A DNA stretch of 64,000 nucleotides from assembly GCF_000964085.1 (NCBI RefSeq), contig NZ_JZRB01000034.1:1-64000 (forward strand). The letters are read 5' to 3'. This document shows, one piece after another, positions 59,401-64,000 of the stretch. The notes below the pieces were generated by a model. It had not been told where the DNA came from, did not search any database, and saw nothing but the letters and a program-made list of their open reading frames with translations. Every line of letters begins with the position of its first letter. Position 1 is the stretch's first letter. This stretch comes from Luteibacter yeojuensis. Lineage in GTDB: Bacteria > Pseudomonadota > Gammaproteobacteria > Xanthomonadales > Rhodanobacteraceae. Both the position numbers and the translations under genes were made by a program.

Positions 59401-60872
59401 AATCCTTTTGCCGCCTGGGCCACCGCGCGGAAGAGCGCGCGGCCTTTGTTCATCGTTTCTTCCCACTCGGCCGCCGGGTCGGAGTCGTAGACGACGCCGC
59501 CGCCGGCCTGCACGTGCAGGCGGCCATCCTGGATCACCGCGGTGCGGATGGCGATGGCGGTGTCGGCGTCGCCCCACCAGCCGAGCCAGCCGATGGCGCC
59601 GGCGTAGATGTTGCGCTTGAACGGCTCCAGTTCCTGGATGATCTCCAGGGCGCGGATCTTCGGCGCGCCGCTGACGGTACCCGCCGGGAAGGTGGCCTTG
59701 ATGACGTCCATGTAGCTCATGCCGTCTTTGATGTCGCCTTCCACCTGCGACACGATATGCATGACGTGCGAGTAACGTTCCACGACGAACGATTCGGCGA
59801 GCTCCACGGTGCCGGTCTGGCTCACGCGGCCCACGTCGTTGCGGCCGAGGTCGATGAGCATGAGGTGCTCGGCGCGCTCCTTCGGGTCGGCCAGCAGCTC
59901 GGTCTCGAGCGCCACGTCTTCGGCTTCATCCTTACCGCGGCGGCGCGTGCCGGCGATGGGGCGCAGCACCACGCGGCCGTTCTTCAGGCGCACCAGGATC
60001 TCGGGCGAGGAACCGACGATCTGCGTGGTGCCAATGTCGATGAAGAACATGTACGGCGACGGGTTCATCGCGCGCAGCGCGCGGTACACGTCCACCGGGC
60101 GCGCGTTGAAACCGATGCTGAGGCGCTGCGACGGCACCACCTGGAAGATATCGCCCGCGCGGATGTATTCCTGCGCCGTGCGCACCATGTCCTCGTACTC
60201 CTCGCGGGTGAACGTCGACTTGAAGTCGGATTCATCGAGCGCGACGGACTGCTGGATCTGCGGGTACGACACGCCGCCCTGGCGCAGGCGGAAGGTGAGC
60301 GCATCGAGCCGGCGCGAGGCCTCGGCGTAGGCCTGCGGCCGCGACGGGTCGGCGTGGACGATGAGGTAGAGGCGGCCCTTGAGGTTATCGAACACCGCCA
60401 GCTCGTCGGCGAGCATGAGGAGGACATCGGGCGTGCCCAGCTCGTCTTTCTTGTCCCACTGGGCCAGGCGCTCTTCGATGTAGCCGATGGTCTCGAAACC
60501 GAAGTAGCCGACGAGGCCGCCGGTGAAGTCCGGCAGGCCCGGCAGCTTGGGCACCTCGTACTGCTTGCGCAGCACCTCGATCTCGGCGAGCGGGTCAGCC
60601 AGGTGGCGGGTTTCGACCACTTCGCCATTTTCCTCCACCTCCAGCTCGTGCCCGCGCAGGCGGTACACCCGGCGCGCCGGCAGGCCGATCATGGAATGGC
60701 GGCCCCAGGTCGCCCCGCCCTCGACCGACTCGAACAGGAAGGTATACGGGCCATCGGCCAGCTTCAGGTACACCGAAAGCGGCGTATCGAGGTCGGAAAA
60801 CACCTCGCGCACCAAGGGGATACGGGTAAAGCCCTCGGCGGCGTAGGCGTCGAACTGTTCGCGGGAAATCAT
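59397..60872 (-). CDS. trpE: anthranilate synthase component I
   Basis: A 491-residue chorismate-utilising enzyme. Tryptophan-site N-terminus: PYTFLFESVEGGATWGRHSMIG. Catalytic C-terminal half: DIFQVVPSQRLS, PSPYMFFIDIGTTQIVGSSPEILVRL, PIAGTRRRG, LIDLGRNDVGRVS and FPAGTVSGAPKIRALEII. It converts chorismate plus glutamine-derived ammonia to anthranilate. The start at 60872 (MISREQFD) is canonical. No trpG or leader peptide follows in the window. The stop comes from the adjoining REP. Confidence 0.95.
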   Translation of the reverse strand: MISREQFDAYAAEGFTRIPLVREVFSDLDTPLSVYLKLADGPYTFLFESVEGGATWGRHSMIGLPARRVYRLRGHELEVEENGEVVETRHLADPLAEIEVLRKQYEVPKLPGLPDFTGGLVGYFGFETIGYIEERLAQWDKKDELGTPDVLLMLADELAVFDNLKGRLYLIVHADPSRPQAYAEASRRLDALTFRLRQGGVSYPQIQQSVALDESDFKSTFTREEYEDMVRTAQEYIRAGDIFQVVPSQRLSIGFNARPVDVYRALRAMNPSPYMFFIDIGTTQIVGSSPEILVRLKNGRVVLRPIAGTRRRGKDEAEDVALETELLADPKERAEHLMLIDLGRNDVGRVSQTGTVELAESFVVERYSHVMHIVSQVEGDIKDGMSYMDVIKATFPAGTVSGAPKIRALEIIQELEPFKRNIYAGAIGWLGWWGDADTAIAIRTAVIQDGRLHVQAGGGVVYDSDPAAEWEETMNKGRALFRAVAQAAKGL

Positions 60873-60931
60873 GGGGTCTCGGGGGTGACCTTGGGATGAC
60901 CCTCGATTGTAGGGCCAATCCGGCCAACCCT

Positions 60932-61056
60932 GTGGGAGCGCGCTTGCGCGCGATGGCCATGTAGGAGCCCACGCGGTGGGCGACATCTTTTCGCGGAAGA
61001 GCCGGGGCTCCTGCGGCGGCTGTACAAAAGGCATCGCACACGGAGTGCGCTCCTAC
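60932..61056. repeat. cluster of three REP units upstream of trpE
   Basis: GCGC-class arm 60932-60954, GTAGGAGCCCACG arm 60961-60985 and reverse arm 61032-61056. It lies between the histidine kinase stop and the trpE start, where both a terminator and the trpE promoter are expected. Confidence 0.8.
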
Positions 61057-61088
61057 AAGGGGCCGGCGCGGGTAGGGTCGGGCTTGGG

Positions 61089-63086
61089 TTACGCCAGGCG
61101 TTGGCGGGGCAGGCCTTTTAGGTGCAGCGTGAACGCCACGCCGCCTTCGATGTTGCGTGCGCTGGCGCTGCCCTGGTGGCGTTCGGCGACGAGGCGGACG
61201 ACGTAGAGGCCGAGGCCGAGGTGCGGTGCTTCGCCGGGCGTGGCTTTGTCGCGCAGGCTTACCAGTGAATCGAACAAGCGGCCCTGCATCGCCTCGGGCA
61301 ACGGCGGCCCCTGGTTCGCAAGTTCCACGTCGGCGCCATCGGCCGTGGGGATCAACGCGATGCGCATCCACCCGCCGGCCGGCGTGAACGACAACGCGTT
61401 GTCGAACAGCTTGTCGAGCGCCTGCGCGATGAGTTCGGGCGAGACGTGCATCACCACGGGTACGTCGGGCACGTCGACATCGATGGGGCGATCGCCGGAG
61501 AGCGAGCGATACCCATCGGCGCACCCACGCACCACGTCGACGAGGTTTACGTCCTCGGCTTCGGCCGAGGCGATGGCGCGTTCCATGCGGCTCGCTTCGC
61601 TCATGGCGCGCACCAGCGCACCCAGCCGCGCGACACCATCACGCGCACGCGCGAGGTAGGGCTCGGCTTCCGGCGGCAGCCCGGCGTGGTCGAGGTTGTC
61701 GAGCGAGGATTTGACGATGGCCAGCGGCGTCTGCAGTTCGTGCGAGAGCTTCGACGCCAGCGTGCGCAGGTAATCGGTATAGCCACCCACCACGTCGAAC
61801 AGCCGCGCGAAGCTGCGCGCCAGGTCGCCGAGTTCGTCGGTGGCATCGATGAGCGGGAACGGGCCGTCGAGGCGGCCGTCGTTGTCCTGCGCGCGTTCGG
61901 CGGCGTTGCGCAGGCGGCGCAGGCGGAAGGTGAGCCGCGTGGCGAACAGCAGCAGCACGCCGCCGGCGACCAGCAGCACGGCGAAGCTGGTGAGCAGCAG
62001 GCCGAACAGCGCGCGGTTGGCGAGCAGCGGCACGGCGCGGCTGGGCTGCTCGAGCAGCACCACGCCATGCAGCTTGTTGCCCTGGGTGATGGGCATGGCG
62101 GCGGCGAGGACGACGCTGCCGCGTGCCTCGCCCGCGCGCCACGCGGTGGCGGGCTTGCCGGCGAGCGCGCGGCGCACTTCGGGCAGGTCGATGCGCGGGG
62201 CATCTTCCGCCCACGCGCTGGCGTCGTCGAGGCGCGTGGCCAGCAGTGAGCGGTACACCAGCGCGGCGAACCAGCCGGGCTGGCCATTGGCCGGCGTGTC
62301 GGGCAGCGTGAGCTTGCCGGTCTGCGCGGTGAGCCAGGCATCGGGCGAGAGCACGCGCACGCGCACGTTATCCGGCGCCAGCCGCGCCAGCTCCTGCGAT
62401 AACGCGGGCGAGAAATCGAGCAGCGGGCGGATGTCGGCGCTGAGCGGTTCGGCATCGCCATCGGCGGCGAGGTGCACGCCGACGCCGAAGCGGTCGAGGC
62501 GCAGGCCGCGTGGCAGCTTCAGTTCCACGCGGAAGCCGCCGCCGTCTTCCTGCCACTGCGCGTTGATGCGATCGGGCAGCACGCCGGCTTCCGGGTCCAG
62601 CGCGATGGCCGTGGTGGAACCGGGTGCGGCGCTGGCGAGCAGGTAGCGCTGCGAATCCTCGTTGCTGGCGATGGAGAGGATGAGGTGGTCGGCGCTGAGC
62701 GCGAGGCGGTCGCTGGCATCGGCGCGGCGGCGGTGCGCGGCGCGCACGTCGATGGTGAAGTACAGCCAGCGATCGTCCTCGGCGAACATCACCTTGCCGT
62801 TGCGGCCAAGCGGCTGCGCCCACGGGCTCAGCGGCGCCCAGTCATCGGCGTAGCCGTCGATGGTGATGGGCACGTTGGCGTTCTGCACGTACCACGCGCT
62901 GCCGGCCGGCGGCAGCGGCGCCTCGACGACGACGAGGCTACGCGCCAGCGCGCGCGCCGACGCCACCAGGGCCTGGGCCTGGCCTTCGCGCAGCAGGGTT
63001 TCCATCTGGCGCACGTAGAGCCACCCGGCCACGGGGAGTGCCAGGGTGCACAAAGCGACGAGAAGGAGTTTCTGGCGAAGGGTCAT
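61089..63086 (-). CDS. sensor histidine kinase, dedicated-sortase-system (PdsS) type
   Basis: A 665-residue membrane kinase. An N-terminal membrane helix (LLLVALCTLALPVAGWLYV) is followed by a periplasmic region of about 330 residues that opens with a carbohydrate-binding-like fold (ITIDGYADDWAPL...DDRWLYFTIDVRAAHRRRADASDRLALSADHLIL). Then come a second helix (ALFGLLLTSFAVLLVAGGVLLLFA), HAMP, H-box SHELQTPLAIVKSSLDNLDHAG and HATPase. The architecture fits the proteobacterial dedicated sortase kinase family. No sortase or LPXTG-type target is in the window. It pairs with the regulator immediately upstream. Confidence 0.75.
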   Translation of the reverse strand: MTLRQKLLLVALCTLALPVAGWLYVRQMETLLREGQAQALVASARALARSLVVVEAPLPPAGSAWYVQNANVPITIDGYADDWAPLSPWAQPLGRNGKVMFAEDDRWLYFTIDVRAAHRRRADASDRLALSADHLILSIASNEDSQRYLLASAAPGSTTAIALDPEAGVLPDRINAQWQEDGGGFRVELKLPRGLRLDRFGVGVHLAADGDAEPLSADIRPLLDFSPALSQELARLAPDNVRVRVLSPDAWLTAQTGKLTLPDTPANGQPGWFAALVYRSLLATRLDDASAWAEDAPRIDLPEVRRALAGKPATAWRAGEARGSVVLAAAMPITQGNKLHGVVLLEQPSRAVPLLANRALFGLLLTSFAVLLVAGGVLLLFATRLTFRLRRLRNAAERAQDNDGRLDGPFPLIDATDELGDLARSFARLFDVVGGYTDYLRTLASKLSHELQTPLAIVKSSLDNLDHAGLPPEAEPYLARARDGVARLGALVRAMSEASRMERAIASAEAEDVNLVDVVRGCADGYRSLSGDRPIDVDVPDVPVVMHVSPELIAQALDKLFDNALSFTPAGGWMRIALIPTADGADVELANQGPPLPEAMQGRLFDSLVSLRDKATPGEAPHLGLGLYVVRLVAERHQGSASARNIEGGVAFTLHLKGLPRQRLA

Positions 63087-63095
63087 GCGCTAAAT

Positions 63096-63184
63096 GTAGG
63101 AGCGCACTCCGTGCGCGATCGCGCGCCAGCGCGTGGGCGCGGGGGGACTGGGGCAAGGCAGTCGCCCACGGGGTGGGCTCCTAC
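63096..63184. repeat. inverted REP pair between kinase and regulator genes
   Basis: GTAGGAGCGCACTCC...GCGAT arm 63096-63119 and GTCGCCCACGGGG...CCTAC arm 63161-63184. The two arms are of different REP subclasses, so the pairing is imperfect. Confidence 0.75.
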
Positions 63185-63230
63185 ATTTTGCGGGGACACG
63201 TTCAGGGGTCCTAAGGTTTGCGGGGGCACG

Positions 63231-63920
63231 TCACGGGGTCCAGCGGTAGCCGACGCCGTGGACGGTTTCGATGGCGTCGAAGTCGGGGGCCAGCGCGACG
63301 AACTTCTTGCGGATGCGCTTGATGTGCGAGGTGATGGTGGCGTCGTCGACGACGAGTTCGGCTTCGCGCATGAGCTGGTCGCGGTTTTTCACGTGGCCGG
63401 GGAAGCGCACCAGCGTGTGCACCATCCAGAACTCGGTGACGGTGAGCGGTATCTCGGTGCCGTTCCAGGTGATGCGCATGCGCTCGCTTTCCAGGCGCAG
63501 CGGGCCGTGTTCGATGACGTTCTCGCTGGCGGCGGGCGTCTTCAGCGACTCGATGCGGCGGAACAGCGCGGCGATGCGCGCGGCGAGCTGGTGCAGGCTG
63601 GTGTCTTTCGAGAGGTAATCGTCGGCGCCCAGGCGCAGGCCGCTGATGACGTCGAAGTCGGAATCGCGCGCGGTGAGGAAGATCAGCGGCAGCGTGGCGC
63701 TCTTGGCGCGCAGCTCGCGGCACAGATCGAAGCCGCCCTCGGGCTCGTCGCCCAGGCCAATGTCGATGATGACCAGCTCGGGCAGGCGCATGGCGAAAGC
63801 GTTGCTGGCCTCGGCGCGCGAGCCATAGCCGCGGGCCTCGTAGCCAAAGCGGGTGAGGGCCTCGACGTAATTGGCGCGGATGAGGGGTTCGTCTTCAACG
63901 ATGGCGATGCTGCGGCCCAT
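63231..63920 (-). CDS. OmpR-type response regulator (PdsR-like)
   Basis: A 229-residue regulator. The receiver has acidic pocket VEDE, phospho-acceptor Asp in VIIDIGLGDEPEGGFDL, Thr in FLTARD and Lys in YLSKDTS. The C-terminal winged helix reads PLTVTEFWMVHTLVRFPGHVKNRDQLM...DDATITSHIKRIRKKF...ETVHGVGYRW. It is first in the pair and presumably phosphorylated by the kinase gene downstream, 144 nt away with a REP pair in between. Confidence 0.85.
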   Translation of the reverse strand: MGRSIAIVEDEPLIRANYVEALTRFGYEARGYGSRAEASNAFAMRLPELVIIDIGLGDEPEGGFDLCRELRAKSATLPLIFLTARDSDFDVISGLRLGADDYLSKDTSLHQLAARIAALFRRIESLKTPAASENVIEHGPLRLESERMRITWNGTEIPLTVTEFWMVHTLVRFPGHVKNRDQLMREAELVVDDATITSHIKRIRKKFVALAPDFDAIETVHGVGYRWTP

Positions 63921-64000
63921 GGGCGTTCCGTTCCGTGTTCACTGAGTTGGCGTGCGCAGGGTGCTATGCCCGCCCGGGCCGCGCAAGCGCCCTGCCCCAT

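Overview
The window is GC-rich chromosomal DNA of an aerobic gammaproteobacterium. Gene content and the dense GTAG-headed REP repeats fit the Xanthomonadales, probably a Rhodanobacteraceae genus such as Luteibacter or Dyella. That placement is inferred from gene content and base composition, not from a phylogeny. No rRNA, tRNA or CRISPR array was seen.

Layout. (1) 0.1-10.9 kb: redox and regulatory genes, namely an epimerase/SDR pair divergent from a LysR regulator, a formaldehyde-dehydrogenase-like enzyme, a second SDR, a hybrid histidine kinase, a secreted serine hydrolase and a tandem pair of secreted paralogues. (2) 11.1-24.8 kb: a phage-Mu-type contractile tail module under a Mor-family activator. 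It holds sheath, tube, chaperone, tape measure, gpN, gpP, spike, W, J, gp48 and fibre genes, but no capsid, portal, terminase, transposase or integrase, so it looks like a tailocin. The tail-assembly chaperone carries an A_AAA_AAG slippery site that opens into a -1 frame extension. Three small secreted four-cysteine proteins with a shared leader motif are inserted in the module. Debris lies at its right edge: a chaperone-gene fragment and a hydrolase pseudogene. (3) 25.3-32.9 kb: one tightly overlapping leftward operon, mmsA, acyl-CoA dehydrogenase, enoyl-CoA hydratase, HIBYL-CoA hydrolase, mmsB, queH, a 70-codon gene and metR, preceded by a cobalamin riboswitch. (4) 33.0-36.7 kb: the folate- and B12-independent methionine synthase pair mesD/mesX with a flavin reductase, and a divergent MetF-like gene. 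(5) 36.6-38.6 kb: a secreted alpha/beta hydrolase and an AraC-type regulator. (6) 39.0-46.5 kb: a lower-GC defence island with an EVE-like/HNH nuclease and a six-gene operon: methyltransferase, BglII-like protein, ParB-like protein, SNF2 helicase, DUF3883 nuclease-like protein and a membrane coiled-coil protein. (7) 46.5-50.6 kb: split B12-dependent ribonucleotide reductase nrdJa/nrdJb around a histone-H1-like gene. (8) 51.0-63.9 kb: housekeeping genes (degQ, a PstS/LysM fusion, HAD phosphatase, M17 aminopeptidase, trpE, a PdsS/PdsR-like two-component system) separated by inverted REP pairs, some of which supply stop codons or coding sequence.

How the genes work together. The middle of the window reads as a cobalamin decision point. 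A B12 riboswitch heads an operon that contains QueH, the B12-independent replacement for the cobalamin enzyme QueG, and ends in MetR, the expected activator of methionine genes. The B12-independent MesD/MesX methionine synthase lies directly upstream, and a B12-dependent RNR is nearby. The two most novel accessory pieces are the Mu-type tailocin with its cysteine-rich moron genes and the defence operon, in which the restriction-enzyme homologue appears to have lost its catalytic glutamate.
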